Source: Zelopaecilomyces penicillatus (taxonomy: Eukaryota; Ascomycota; Sordariomycetes; Hypocreales; Pseudodiploosporaceae). Taken from it: DNA of 64,000 nt. The notes below the pieces were generated by a model. The model saw only the letters and a program-made list of their open reading frames with translations, had not been told where the DNA came from and did no database searches. Positions 1-13,609 of this stretch are shown piece by piece. How positions within the stretch are numbered: position 1 is the stretch's first letter; each line of letters opens with the position of its first letter. Made by a program: the position numbers and the translations under genes. The stretch covers positions 2,914,001-2,978,000 of the forward strand of contig VCCP01000002.1 of the NCBI GenBank assembly GCA_005765155.1. Direction: 5' to 3'.

Positions 1-836
1 TATTATTTAAATTATTTTAAAAGTAATAAATATATTTTATTAATTATAAATTTCTTTTTTTATATTTAAGATAGATCTAGTTTTATTAATTAATTTAAAT
101 TTAAGCTTTTATTTTAAAATATAAGATTTAAATAATCTATTTTATAATTAAATAAAATCTATATAATATTAATTATTTCTTTTTTATTTATTATTATATT
201 AATAAGCACTTTAATTATATTAAATCTATTTTAATTATTTAAAGTTCTTTTTTAAATAATATATTCAGTTTTATTATTTTTATAGCTTTTTTTTTATAGC
301 CTTTTTATAGCTATTTTATTATTTTAATTATGTTTTATATATTATTAAGAACTCTTTATTATTTATTTTTATATTAATTTAAAATAATAATTAAAGCTTA
401 ATAAAAAAAATATTAATTATATTTTTATAAGCTTTATATAAGCCTTTTAATATTTTAAAATTAAAAAGAAATCTTATAATAATTAATTAAACATTTATAT
501 TAAGGAATTATATATTAAATAAGTGTCTATTACTTAAAAATTAAAATCCTTAAATAAATATTTAATTTATATAATAAATATATCTTAGTTTAATTATAGA
601 TTAATACTTTTCTATTAAAGATTTATTTAATATTTTATATTTAATAGCTTTTAATACTTTTAATCTATATTATTAATTATTTTATTAATTTAATTTTTTA
701 TATTATATTATATTTTTTTATTTCTTTAAAAATAATAATTTAGATTATATTTCTAATTTTATAAACTTTTTAATTATTCTTTATAAAATAAATAAATAAT
801 TAAAATTAATTTTATAAGTTTTATATTATAATTAAA

Positions 837-871
<35 letters not shown>

Positions 872-1050
872 ATATTTAATTATATTTTTAATCTCTTTAT
901 AATTAATTAATTTTAATGAAATGATTTATTTAAAACTAAGATATTTTAATTAATATTATTTTATATTTTAAATATATATTTTTTAACTTCTATTACTTTT
1001 ATATTAAGGTTTTATATAATGTTATTATATTTATTTTAAGTAATTATATA
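1..1050. other. A+T-rich RIP-degraded DNA, unassigned
   Basis: Almost pure A/T sequence with no usable open frame and no boundary I can place. It contains a short (TTA)n run near 838-870. It probably continues the degraded Ty3-like remnant that becomes recognisable from about 1,050, but I see no reverse-transcriptase signature here, so that is inference. Confidence 0.5.
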
Positions 1051-2650
1051 AAAGTATAATATAATTATGTTAATAGATTTAATTTAAAATAATTAAATAA
1101 GATAAGAATAATTATATTTATATATTATAATTATAATAGATTATTATTTATTTTATTTATATTATAATAATAAAAATAAATTAAAAGATAATATAAATCT
1201 AAGAGTTATATATTATTTTCAGTATATATAGCTTATATTCTATAATCTTATTATATAATATATAATAATTCCTTATTAAAATTAAAATAAAAGAGTAAAT
1301 AATAAATTATATAATAAATATATATATAATATTAATTTTAAAGATTAATTCTAATTCTTAAATTAAAAATCCTTTTTTATTATAATTAATATTAAAATAA
1401 TATATCTTAATTAATTTATTAATTTATATATAATTATTCAAAATATTAAGATAATTATATTTTATAATAATAATATTCAAAGTTAATTTAATAATTATCT
1501 ATTATAAATAAATATTAAATATAAATATTGAGTAATTTTATAGTAAAACCTTAAAAATAAGATAATTAATTAAGAATTTTAAGAATTATTATTAATTATT
1601 TATTTAAATATATTTAATTAAAGATAATAATATCTATAATTATTATAATATATATAAAATAATTTTAAGATATTTAATAATACTTTTATAAATTCTTAAA
1701 AAAAAAAGATTATTATAAATAAAGGTTTAAATTAATTAAATTATTTTTAGATTATATTATATAAATTAATAAATATTAAATTAATAAATATTAGATAACT
1801 ACTATTTATTATATATTATTTATAAATAAATAATAATATAAAATATATAAATTAGAAATTTTAAATTATTCTTTAAATAATTATATATTTCTTATAATTT
1901 AATTTAATTAATTATCTTTTAATCTATTAATTAATATTTAATAATAAAGAATCCTTAATAATTAATATAAGCTTAAATAAATTATTAAAAAGATTTAAAA
2001 TTAATTTAATATAATAAAGCTATATTTAAATAAAAATAAAATATTATTAAAAGAATAAATAATAATATCCTTTAATTATCTTTAATTTAAAATTAATCTT
2101 AAATAAATTATAATTATTTATTTATAATAATAAGCTTAAAAGATTATAAATAATTCCTATTATTTAATAAAATATTTTCTTTTTAAAGATAATATATAGC
2201 TCTTTTTATATAATATTAAGATAAATTATTTAAATTAAAAACTAGATTAATTATATATTAAATATAAAGTTATTATTATTCTTATATATTTAATAATTAT
2301 ATTTAATATATTAAAAAGAATTTATTTTATATTTTATATTAATTTAATATAATAAATATTAAATAATATATTTCTATTTTAATAAATAATAAATAATAAA
2401 TTAAATTCTTTTTAAATATTAAATAATAATAATAAAGATATACTATAAGAGTATAAAATAAAAAATATTTTAATAATAAAGAATAAATAAAATAAAGATT
2501 AAAAATTATAAATATTTATAAAATAAAAAAATAAGATAATCTTATATAAAAATTATTAAAAAATATAAAATAATTTTAAATATTAAATAATTTTAAAATA
2601 GAATAAGATAATATTTATTATTTTAATAATTCTATAATATATTAATATTA
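1050..2650 (+). pseudogene. Ty3/gypsy family W pol fragment (RNase H/integrase part), RIP-degraded
   Basis: This stretch aligns over about 1.5 kb, in the same direction, with 26,400-27,965 inside the complete family W element. Shared runs include the segment after 1,262 (equivalent to about 26,507) and the segment around 2,600 (equivalent to about 27,910). In W this part lies downstream of the reverse transcriptase and corresponds to the end of RNase H and to integrase. The reading is broken by many TAA/TAG codons. The left limit is vague because similarity fades before about 1,050, and no LTR is seen at either end. The homology is read by eye; the domain assignment follows from its position in W. 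Confidence 0.5.
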
Positions 2651-3150
2651 AATATAAGATAATAATCTCTTTTTTTAATAAAAATAAATAATAAATTTAA
2701 TAAAACCTTACTCTTTTAATAATAAAGCCTTATTTTTATCCCTTTTTATAGTCTTTTCTTTTAAAGCCTTAACTTATTAATATTAATAATAAATTATATT
2801 ATAATTTTATTAATATTAAGGCTTAAATTAATCTTATAAAGAATTAAAGTATAATAAAAATAAGATTATTAAATATTAATATTATATAATATATATTAAT
2901 AAATTAAATCTAATAAAAATATATTTACTTAAATATTATAAGGGATAGAAGTTATAATATATATAGAATAATCTTTTTATATAAAAATATTATCTTTAAA
3001 TAGGATTATTATTATATTTAATTAGAATATATATTAAGAATTAAAAGATAAAGATATGTTAATATTTAGCTTTTAAAAAAAGATAATTAAAGATTTAAAT
3101 AAGCTTATTATAATAAAAAATTATGATAAATTAATAATATTAATTAAAGA
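2650..3150. other. A+T-rich RIP-degraded DNA, unassigned
   Basis: Sequence between the end of the W-like pol fragment and the 9-bp minisatellite. No gene, LTR or terminal repeat is recognisable. Confidence 0.4.
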
Positions 3151-3151
3151 T

Positions 3152-3302
3152 TATATTTATATTATTTATATTATTTATATTATTTATATTATTTATATTA
3201 TTTATATTATTTATATTATTTATATTATTTATATTATTTATATTATTTATATTATTTATATTATTTATATTATTTATATTATTTATATTATTTATATTAT
3301 TA
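3152..3302. repeat. 9-bp minisatellite (ATTATTTAT)n
   Basis: About 16 nearly perfect tandem copies of a 9-bp unit made only of A and T. It lies about 120 bp left of the copia insertion point. Written as TTATTTATA, the unit differs by one base from the reverse complement of the unit in the larger array at 45,235-45,793 (TTATTTATT). Confidence 0.9.
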
Positions 3303-3425
3303 TATATTAAATAAATATAATTTAAAATATATTAATATTAAAGAGAAATATCTTTTAATATATTTAATTAGCTTTTTTTTTTTTTTTATATAGATAATTT
3401 AAATCTATTAATCTTTTATTAAAAT

Positions 3426-3789
3426 TATTATAATTTATAGTATAAGGTTATAATTAAAGCTAGTAATTATAGTAGTAGAAGAAAGATAATAAATAGTTAT
3501 TTAAAGTGAATTCTAAAGAAAAGAAGAAAGAAGTAATTATATTATTAATATAGAAAAGAAATCAGGATTTAACTAGGAATCTAGCTATCTTATATATCTA
3601 AATAATACTAGGATTATTTAGAATTATTTAAGAATTCTAAATAATATTTCTTTAGATTTTTAAGTATTTTAAATAATAAGAAAGAGAGAGATATAAGAGA
3701 TAAGCCCTTATTTTACTAATCTAGCCTGATATAGCAGGTTAGGCTATATAGGCTTTTTAAGTCTTATAATAGGTTAGGCTGCTATTTTA
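3426..3789 (-). repeat. Copia LTR X, left copy, first part
   Basis: This matches the first about 365 bp of the solo LTR at 48,381-48,855, with many C-to-T and G-to-A differences. The terminal TATTATAA corresponds to TATTGCAA of the better-preserved copy. The match stops in the middle of the palindrome array, where element G is inserted, and resumes at 16,523. Confidence 0.88.
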
Positions 3790-3790
3790 A

Positions 3791-4180
3791 TGACTGGGTT
3801 GAACACACCCCCTTACTAGTTGATTAAGCTATAGCTGTATAAGCTATACTTAAAAGGATTGAACTATATAAGTAGATAGGCTATACCCAGGCTATTTAAA
3901 CAGGCAGATATCATTAAATTTAAGTTTTTTTTTTCCTTCTACCTAAGAATTTTCTAATATATTTAAAAAACTAACTATTAAAAAACTATCTTTTTTATTT
4001 AATTAATTATAAGATAATTAATTAATCCCTTAAATTCAATTTATTATATTACTGCTTTATAGCTTTTCTTATTTATTTAATCCTTATAGATTATACTAGC
4101 TATATAGCTACCCTAAAATCATTCTATAGTTCTATAGATAATATTAGTATTATTATATATATTATTTTCCCCTTATTAAA
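3791..4180 (+). repeat. 5' LTR of element G
   Basis: Direct repeat of 16,133-16,522, ending in the shared CCCCTTATTAAA. The first ~120 bp keep more G+C than the rest, for example GAACACACCCCCTTACTAG, which is changed to A/T in the right copy. The primer-binding site should start just after 4,180, but I cannot match it to a tRNA. Confidence 0.82.
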
Positions 4181-7100
4181 ACTAATAATTAAGATAGAGG
4201 GATATCTTATTTATTTTATTATTAAAAGGATTAATTAATACTAGATTAATAATATAATATATTTAGGGATACTTTTAAGCTATTATAAGGATTAATCTAA
4301 GAAAAATTATTATAGATATCCTTATAAAACCTTTTAATTAATATAATTAAGAGATATTTCTAAGAATAATAATCTAGAAATCTAGAAATAAAAAAGCTAA
4401 GCTTATTTATTAAAAAACCTAAAGTCTATAAAGCAGGAATATTATATATTATCCTAATTAAATAATAAGGTATTATTAATTTCTTTTTTATTAGAATCTA
4501 ATATTATAGAATATTAAACTATTAAAAGAAAAAATAAAAGAATATTTAATCCTAAAATAAGCTTTTACCTAGAATATATATAAAAGATAATTTATATATT
4601 AAATATTAGATTAATAAGATAAAATACACTAAATTTATTAATTTTATTTAATTAAAATATAAATAAGTATAAAAAGAATTATTATACTTTTTATAAATAA
4701 TTAATTTATATAGCTTTTAATATTAATTATTTAATTAATAATAAATAGTATTAGCTATATATTAATCCTTGGTTTTATTTTTTTATATTATAGATTAATA
4801 TTTTAATAGTTTAATTAATCTTAGGAAATATTTTTATCTTTCTTTTCTTTTTATAGGTCTTATCCTTAATATTAAAAAAGCTTTCTATTTAAAAGTAATC
4901 TTAATATTTTAAAAATAAAATACTATTTAATTATAATAATATAAGAATTATTATCCTTAACTTAAATATAATACCTATCCTTAAAGGAAAGGTTTTATAT
5001 TAATATTAGGATATAATTAATAAGATATTATTATATAAGAGTTAAGATAATTCCTTCTTAGATTAAATATTTAAATATCTTTATAATAGAAAGCCTTTAT
5101 TATTACTTAATCTTTTTAATATACTACTAGCCTTTAATTTAAGTAAATACTCTTTATATTAAAGAATAAGATCTTTAAATAGCTTTAACTCTATTATTAG
5201 AATTACTATTTTTAAGATTATTACTTTTAATATCCTTACTTTAAGTATTCCTTTATCTAATATAATATCTATTATAAATTTTAATAATCCTTCTCTTAAT
5301 AAATTAAGCTTATAATTAATTAATTAATTAAAAGATAATATTATTAAGAGTTTTTAATAAAGTATTATTAAAACTAATATTATTCTTTTTAATAATCTTA
5401 AGGATATTCTTATTATAAATAAATTTAAGAGATATATTATTAATCTTAAATTTATTAAATACTTTAATAGGATTAATATTATTAAATATCTTTTAAGCTA
5501 TAAGCTTAAAATAAAAGATAATAATATAATTAATAAAGAAAAATATAATTACTTTATATATTATATAATTAATATTTATAAAGATATTATCCAGAGATTT
5601 ATTTATAATCTTTTATAAATAAAAGCTAAAGAAATATTAAAGAAATATTTCTTTAAAGGAGATTTATAATAATTAAGATTATATAAAGATTATTTAAAAG
5701 TATTTAAATAATAATACTTAAAATCTATTAAAGATATTCTAGACTGATTTAATAGGTATAGATTCTATACTTTCTAATATAATTTAAATTAAAAGGATTT
5801 AAAATTATTATCTTATATATTATATAAGATTATATTAATAAGGCTTCTTATTAAGATTATTTAAGTAAATTCTATTAATAATCCTTATAAACTTAAAAAG
5901 ATATTATATAAATAGCTTTAAGGATACTTTAATAATTAAATAATTATTAGACTAGCTATTAAATAATATAAGATTTTTAATAATGTTAAAAACTAAATAA
6001 ATATAATTATTATTAAGGTAATATTTAATTAAATTATTATAATAAAGAATCTGATTATATAGGATCTTTATTCTAAAGAAAAGTTCTTTTTAATTATTAT
6101 TAAGATTATATCCTTTAAAGCTAAGCTAATAGATATAAAGAAATTAATTAAGCTTATTAATAACCTTAAGATTAATATAGCTATTAGAAAAGATATTACT
6201 TAAATAATTATTAAAATATAAATAAATATTAATATATATATTAATAAGGATTTATAGTATAAAAGCTTAATAAGTTTTTAATTTAATTAGATAATATTTA
6301 ATCTTAATAATAATCAGAATTTTAATATCTTCTTTCTTTAAGAGAGATAAGATAAGAATAATTACTAATACTATAATTTATTAAGCTATTTTCCCTTTTA
6401 CTATAATAAATTAATATATAATACTAAATTTCAATTCTATATATATAATTTATATATTAGGATATTAAATCTAGGATATATTATAAGCTAGAATATAATT
6501 CCTTTTATTATTATATAATAATTCCTTAAGATAAAAGGATATTATTAAAAGTTTATAATAACTTAGACTATTAATTTCCTTAATTATATAATTATATCCC
6601 TTATTGTTTTAATTAAAGCTAGAGTCTTTTAATACTTTAAATAGATATTAAATAAATATAAAGATATAATCTTTAGAAAATATATTCTTTATCTAAGCCT
6701 TAAATAATAATTTATAAAGTTATAATACTTAAATATTATACCTAATAAAAATATAATTTAAATTTCTTTTATATTATTCTTTTAATATAAAGATATAAAG
6801 GATTAAATAATATTAATATATATAATTAATATAAATATTAATAAAAAAAAGAGATAAAGGAATAATAATAAAGAGTTAATTAAACCTTTAATTATTATAT
6901 ATTAAAAGCCTACTTCTAAGACTACTTTAATATTAAATAAGATAATACCTTTTATTTTAATAATTATATCTAAGAATATATTATAAATAATAGATTAAAA
7001 TATAAGATTTCCTTATTATTAATTAAAATTAAAAAAGATCTTATTTATAAAGATAATTACTATACTATTTTATATATTAATTAATCTTAATTTAAAGCTT

Positions 7101-7559
7101 AGAATAATTATAAACTAGGACCTATTAAATTAAGCTAAAGATATAATAAAAGTTCTTTATATCCCTAGAAATAGATTAAATAATCTTATATCTTTAATAA
7201 AGCTAAAGAATATAATAAAAGTAATTCAAGTTTACCTATAGATAAGGTATAATAAAGCCTTCTTTAATAAGCTAATTAAATAATTATATATTAGTATTAT
7301 AACTATAATTAAGATATAAGAAAAAGCCTTTTTTAATTATAGCTAGTATTAAATAATATTATTTAATTAAGATTACTATAATATAGATCTATCAGGTTTA
7401 TACTATTTCTATATTCTAGAATTGATTAAAGATAATCTTTATAATAATATAAGCTTCTCTTTTAATAAGGTATTTTATAAGGTTATTTAAATATATTTAA
7501 ATAGCTATTAATTATTAAATATATAATAAATATTTAAGATTTAAATTAAGATTAGTTTT

Positions 7560-10500
7560 TAAGAAAGGAAAGCAGTAAATATATTTATTAATTTAGGCTT
7601 TAAAGGTAATATTATCTTAAAATCATTAGCTAAGAAATATAGGGTTAAATATAATCTAATTAAGATTAAAATAATATTATTCTTTAAATAGATTATTTAA
7701 ATAATTAAAAAAATAAAAGTTTGATTTTATATAAGAACTATTTAAATATTTATTTATCTATATATAATACTAAATAGGGTAAGTATAAGTAATTACTCCT
7801 ATTATAAATATTATTTATTAAGAATAAAATAAATCTAATTCCTTAGAAAATTAAATATTAATTATATTATTAAAGATATAATTAATAATAAGGAATTAAT
7901 TAATTTAAAATAGCTCTTTAAAAATAATAAAGAAATATTAATAAAGCTTATTTCTAATAATAATAAAGCAATTATTAAATATATATTAATACAGTTTATA
8001 AAGCAGTATATTAAAGCTTTAAAAGTAATTAAGATTAAATTAGACTTCTTAAAGAAAAAGAAGAAATCTAAAAGAAAAGGAATATATTAATTATATAATC
8101 CCTTTAAAATATATATCTATACCTTATATAAGAAGAAGATTAATAAAGTTAATCCTATTAATAATATTCCTTTAAATAGATTTATATTTAATAATAATCT
8201 ATTTTTAAAAAAAATAAAATAAAAGGAAATAAAAAAAAGAATCAATTTAAATATATCCTTTATTAAATATATTATTCTAAAATTCTTTAATATATCTAAG
8301 GGATCTTGATTCTATAAAGAATACTTTAAGGAAATCCTTTCTTAAATTAAGGATATATTAACCTAATAGGAGATTAATATTTTTCTAAAGATTCTTTATA
8401 ATAAAGAATAGGCTTTATCTTAATAATTTAAAGAAAATAAAATACTTAATCTATTAATTATATCTTCTTAAGTTATTAAAATGATTTCTTATTTAGCTTA
8501 ATAGATATATTTTATACTTATTTTATAAGGATTAAAAATAAAAGCTATAGAGTTATTAAAGGTATACTTTAAGAATTATATATTAAAAGAGTTTTATATC
8601 TTTTATAGGAATTAATATTTCTTTATTAAGAAAAAGAATAAAAGGTTTTATTTAATTAATACTACTATAAAATATAATATTATTATTCTTAAAGATATAT
8701 TTATCCCTTTTAATATTAATTCCTTTAATAAAGATTTCTTTATATATATTATATTTTTATTATTAGATTTCTTTTTTAATTATAATTAAATCCTATTAAA
8801 TAAAAAGAGTAGGGATCTTATTATATTTTCTTTTATTATTAATCTTTTAAGGATATATATACTCCCTTAAAATACTATAAATTCTATAGCCTAGTTTATA
8901 AGAATTATAATTTAGATATTATTTAATCTTATTCTAAATATTTATAAATCCTTTCTTAATAATATTATTATATATAGGCTATAATCTATTTATAATAATA
9001 AAGAGATTTCTCTTAGGGTATAGAAATATATACTTAAATATTTATAAAACCTTAATAAAATCTTCCTTAATATTAAGCTCTTTAAATATATGATATTAAA
9101 AGAGAAATCAAGATATTATTAAAATATAATTATTATTATTAGATTCCTTTATAGAATATTTAGAAAAAAATCAATTAAAAAGAAGATTATTAAAATCCTA
9201 AAATAGCTTATTTATTATAATATAATAGATATTAAAGCCTTTTTTAGATTTATTAATTACTATTAAATTTAAATATATAATTTTATTATTATTACTCTTC
9301 TTTTTATTACTTTATTATAAAAAAAAGCCTCTTAAGAATAAAGAGGATTATAATTAAAGATAATAATTAAATTTAAGAATATAATAATAACTATTTTTAT
9401 TTTAATATTATTTAATCTCTTTAAAAAGAATAAAGAAATTATACTTATAATAAATACTAGCCTTAAAGGATAAGAAATAGTTTTAATATAAATCCTGAAT
9501 AGATAATAATACTTAATTAGGTTTAAAAGTGATTATTAAAATAAGATTAAATATAGTTATAATATAATAAAGTAAGAGTATAAGATTATTCTCTTTATAC
9601 TTTAAAGGCTTAAAGGATATATCTATAATATATAATTTACTTTAAAGATAGATATATATATCCTTATATACTAGCTTAATAATACTATTTATAATATACC
9701 AGATAATCTTATTATTTACTAGATTAACTATATTATATTATTTGATTTTATTATTAAATATATTTTTAGGAAAAATAATAATATAATAGATAGATTTTCT
9801 TAAAAAGAATTAAAGCTATCTAATTAAATAAATATTAAAATCAAAAAGGATTTAAAGGATATAATTAATATATATCTTAGGTTAATATAATTAAATATAT
9901 TAGAATCTGGATATTCTATAGAGTCCTAGTAAATTATTAGATTTCTATATTTATTAAAGAGATTATTTAATCTTAATAAAATATAATTTAAGATACTATA
10001 TTAAAAAGCCTAAAGATTCTTTATTAAGGATAAGAAACTTTAATTAAGGCTAATCTATAAAAGAAATTATTCTATATTAGTTATTAATAACTTATCTATC
10101 TATAAGAAATTAATAGTAAGCTATTATATAGCCTAAAGATATAAAGATAAAGTAATTATCTTTAAAACTCTTTTTAATAAATACTATTAAAGAAAGATAT
10201 AAAATAATATTTTCTTAATTATAGTCTATTACTTTAAATATTAAAAATTTATATTATAATAGGATAAAAAATTAATAATTTTAATATTATCTAAGCAGCT
10301 AATATTAAAAGTATACTTTAATTTATAATATATATTATCTAATTATAGTATAAACTTCCTTATAAAAGCTTATTATAACTTAATTAAATAAGTAGAAGTT
10401 TAACTAATATAATAGATTAATTTAAGGGCTATAACTAGGTTTATTATAACCTTAATATAATAATATAGATTTATACTTTATATAGTTATTAATAATAGAT

Positions 10501-10950
10501 CTAAAATAAAAAGGCTTCTCCCTTAGATATTATTTAATTAAGATATAAAATATATTTAAATATCTAAGTATAATCCTATAATTAATTCTATAATTAAAAT
10601 TAATTATTAAAGCCTTATATCTATAATAATAAAGATATTAAAAGGGGATTCTAAATAAATAAGATACCTTAAAGCAGTTATTCCTATAGATAGAACTATA
10701 ATTAAATTATCTTATAGCTTCTCTATCTTTTATCTTATATATAGATATAATCCTATCTTATTATTTAAAGTTAAATTTCTAATATAAAGGCTTATTAATT
10801 AAAATATTATTATTAATACTAAGGACTTATTTAAGTCTTATATTTAAATACTAAAAAAAGGATTAAAAGATATAATAAAGGCTAAAGAAAAGATAATTAA
10901 TTTTAAGAAGAAGCTAATAATAAGAATAAATATTATTAATAAATATATAC
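7560..10950 (+). pseudogene. Element G pol (protease-RT-RNase H-integrase), RIP-inactivated
   Basis: One plus-strand reading interrupted by TAA/TAG codons. At about 7,575-7,640 a motif VNIFINLGFKGNII matches a retroviral-type aspartic protease core, with the D-S/T-G triad turned into N-L-G. At about 8,590-9,110 comes a reverse transcriptase reading: LINT near the template-grip region, a SLLDFF-like strand (here FLLDFFFNYN), and NNIIIY where this group usually has a DDI motif. RNase H (KEIILIINTS, normally E/TDAS) lies at about 9,430-9,800, then an integrase zinc-binding region at about 10,020-10,300. The D-to-N changes at catalytic sites are what G-to-A mutation gives. It belongs to the Ty3 type whose RT resembles the DFFSGYDQ group; the subfamily is inference. 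Confidence 0.75.
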
Positions 10951-11099
10951 TTTAATTAAAATATAATTAATTAGTATTAAATAATCTAATACTTATATAT
11001 AATATATCTAAGAAATAGAATAAATCCTATATAATAAAGATAATAATATACTAATATAGCCTATATTAGATTACTTTATAAGCAGATATTAGTAAAGTA

Positions 11100-13560
11100 T
11101 ATATATTTTATATAATAAATAGGATTCTCTTAAATAAGACCTATTCTAAAAATTATTTAAAGAAGTTTATTAAAGATAAGTATAGCTAATAGATATCTAA
11201 CACTAATATATAACTCTTTAAACCCAAAGATAAATAAGAATTATATAAGAAAAAAAAGGGCTAGGATTATTAAATCCCTTTATATACTTTAACTTACCTA
11301 TTAATTAAATAATACTCTAAAACTCTAACTCTAATACTAATCTTAAAAAAGATTTCCTAGACTTACTATTAACTATTAAACCTTAATTTAAAGTTATAAT
11401 CCCTAGCTTAATCTAATACTAAAAGAGTATATATTAATTATATTTATTTTAAATATATATATAACTTCTTATATACTTAAAACCATGGATTTTCTAGCCT
11501 GAATTCTATTTAAAAATCCTTAATAAGAAGGATCTTAATAATATTTTTTAAAAGATATAATAAATTTCATTTTTTATATATAATATTCTATTATTAATAT
11601 ATAAATTAATTATATTAAACTAATTATAATAGATAATTAATACTCCTAAACCTTAATTATAATAATTAAATTATTCTTATATTAATAATTAAATAATCCT
11701 TATTAATTTTATTTCTTTATAATCTTTCCTTAATCTATATTAGTTTGATTTTATTATACCTTTAAATATAGATTTACTTTTAAATCTACCCTATACCTAT
11801 ATTAATTAAGACTAAATAAAACTTATATTTATATACCTAAAACCTTTCCTTTTATTTTAAAAAACTTATTAAATTCCTATTAAAAACAGGAGTTTTTATA
11901 AATTATTTTAATATTATAATATTATCTTTCTTTAATTTTCCTATTTATATAAATCCTTTTCTTATTTTATTATATATATATTTTATAATATTATATTAAA
12001 TTAATTATACTTTTTTATTAATTTATTTTATTTTATAAAGATTAATTAATACCTTTAAGAAAGCTAATTTATTTATTAATACTAAACTATTTAGATTATA
12101 TAACTAATACTACTATCCTAAAATCAATTTATTTTATCCCTTTTAAACCAAATCTATATCCTAATAATTAAGGAATTATTTAATCCTATTTATATCTATT
12201 AAATCTTATTAAGGTTTTCCTTTATTATCTTATCTATATCCTGTTTTATTATATATCTAATCCTTAAAATTAATAGCTAATATTTCTATAAATAAGAAGT
12301 AATAGATATATTTAAAAAATCTAGAATAATTAATCCCTTTAAATCTTTAATTTAATCCTTCTTTAAGAAAGTTATTTACTTTCTTTTATCCTTTAATTTA
12401 GATTAATAATTATAAAATCCTTTTTATCTATAATCTATATATCTATCCTATTTATAATTTAAATAATATTTATTATATTTACCTAGAATTAAAATATATA
12501 GATAATATAATTATATAATATACTCTTTAATAGCTATAATAATAATTAAAAAGGATTATATATAATAGGAATATAGGATTAGATTAATAACCCTATAATA
12601 ATTAATAAATAAAAAATAAATCCTTTCTTTTTATTTTATTAAGGTATTAAAGAAATACCTATAAATATATTTTATTTTAATTAATATAAATATAAGGTAA
12701 GATACTTAGGTTTTTATAATAAACTTTAGTATAGGATATTCTTAAATACTATAAAGATTACCTTTCTAAAAGTATTATTTAAGACTTTAGCCCTTAATTA
12801 ATTATATAAGAGTATTAAATATATCTTTTATAAACTTAATAATAAAGGATATCTTATAATAGAAAAAATAATTTATCCAATCTATATTTACCCCTTTTAG
12901 AATTTATATTTTAAATATTATTTAAATTTAAAAATAAAAAAGAAGATTAGTATTAGTTTATAAAGATTAAATAATACTAAACCAGAAAAACCTTATAATT
13001 TATTATTATTTCTATTATAAAAGATAGTTTAATATTATTAAAGAATTTAATATAATTATTTTATAATAAAATGATTTTATAAGTAATTATACTATATAGA
13101 ATAATTATATTTATAATAAAATTAATATTAAGGAGCTAAGAATAAATATTATTTTAATTAGTTTTTATAATTAAATAATATTTTATTAAAAATTTAAAGA
13201 GAATAAGAGATAGATTAATAATCCTAAAGTTAAAAAAGCTAAGTTATAAAATAAAAGAGGAAAAGTTATAAGAGCTAAGAGATAGCCTCTTTAAAAAGTA
13301 TATAAATAAAAATATATATTATTTATTAATTATAAATTATTATTAAATATAATAAAAAGCTATACTTTAAAGGAAGAGCTACTTATAATAAAAGATATCT
13401 TTAATTAAGTGATTATATATAATTATAAAGGGTTATTAATTTAAACCCTTATATATTTATAAAGCTCTTTTTTATAAAGAGATATCTTATATATATCACT
13501 TCTATTTATCTCTATTATCTCTTTTAATACCTATATTATCTTATTTTATTTCTTTAATCT
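11100..13560. other. Element G, segment after integrase, unassigned
   Basis: About 2.4 kb between the last integrase-like reading and the long plus-strand frame that starts near 13,610. No known domain is visible. A minus-strand reading at about 11,700-12,950 looks faintly protein-like, but its stop density is close to chance for this base composition, so it is not annotated as a gene. Confidence 0.4.
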
Positions 13561-13609
13561 TTATTATTATTTAATTATACCTTTATCTAACTCTTTATTA
13601 ATATATAAT

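Noticed and set aside
11700..12950. A minus-strand protein reading opposite element G
   Set aside because: It looks protein-like for some stretches, but TAA/TAG density is about that expected by chance at this composition and no motif is seen.
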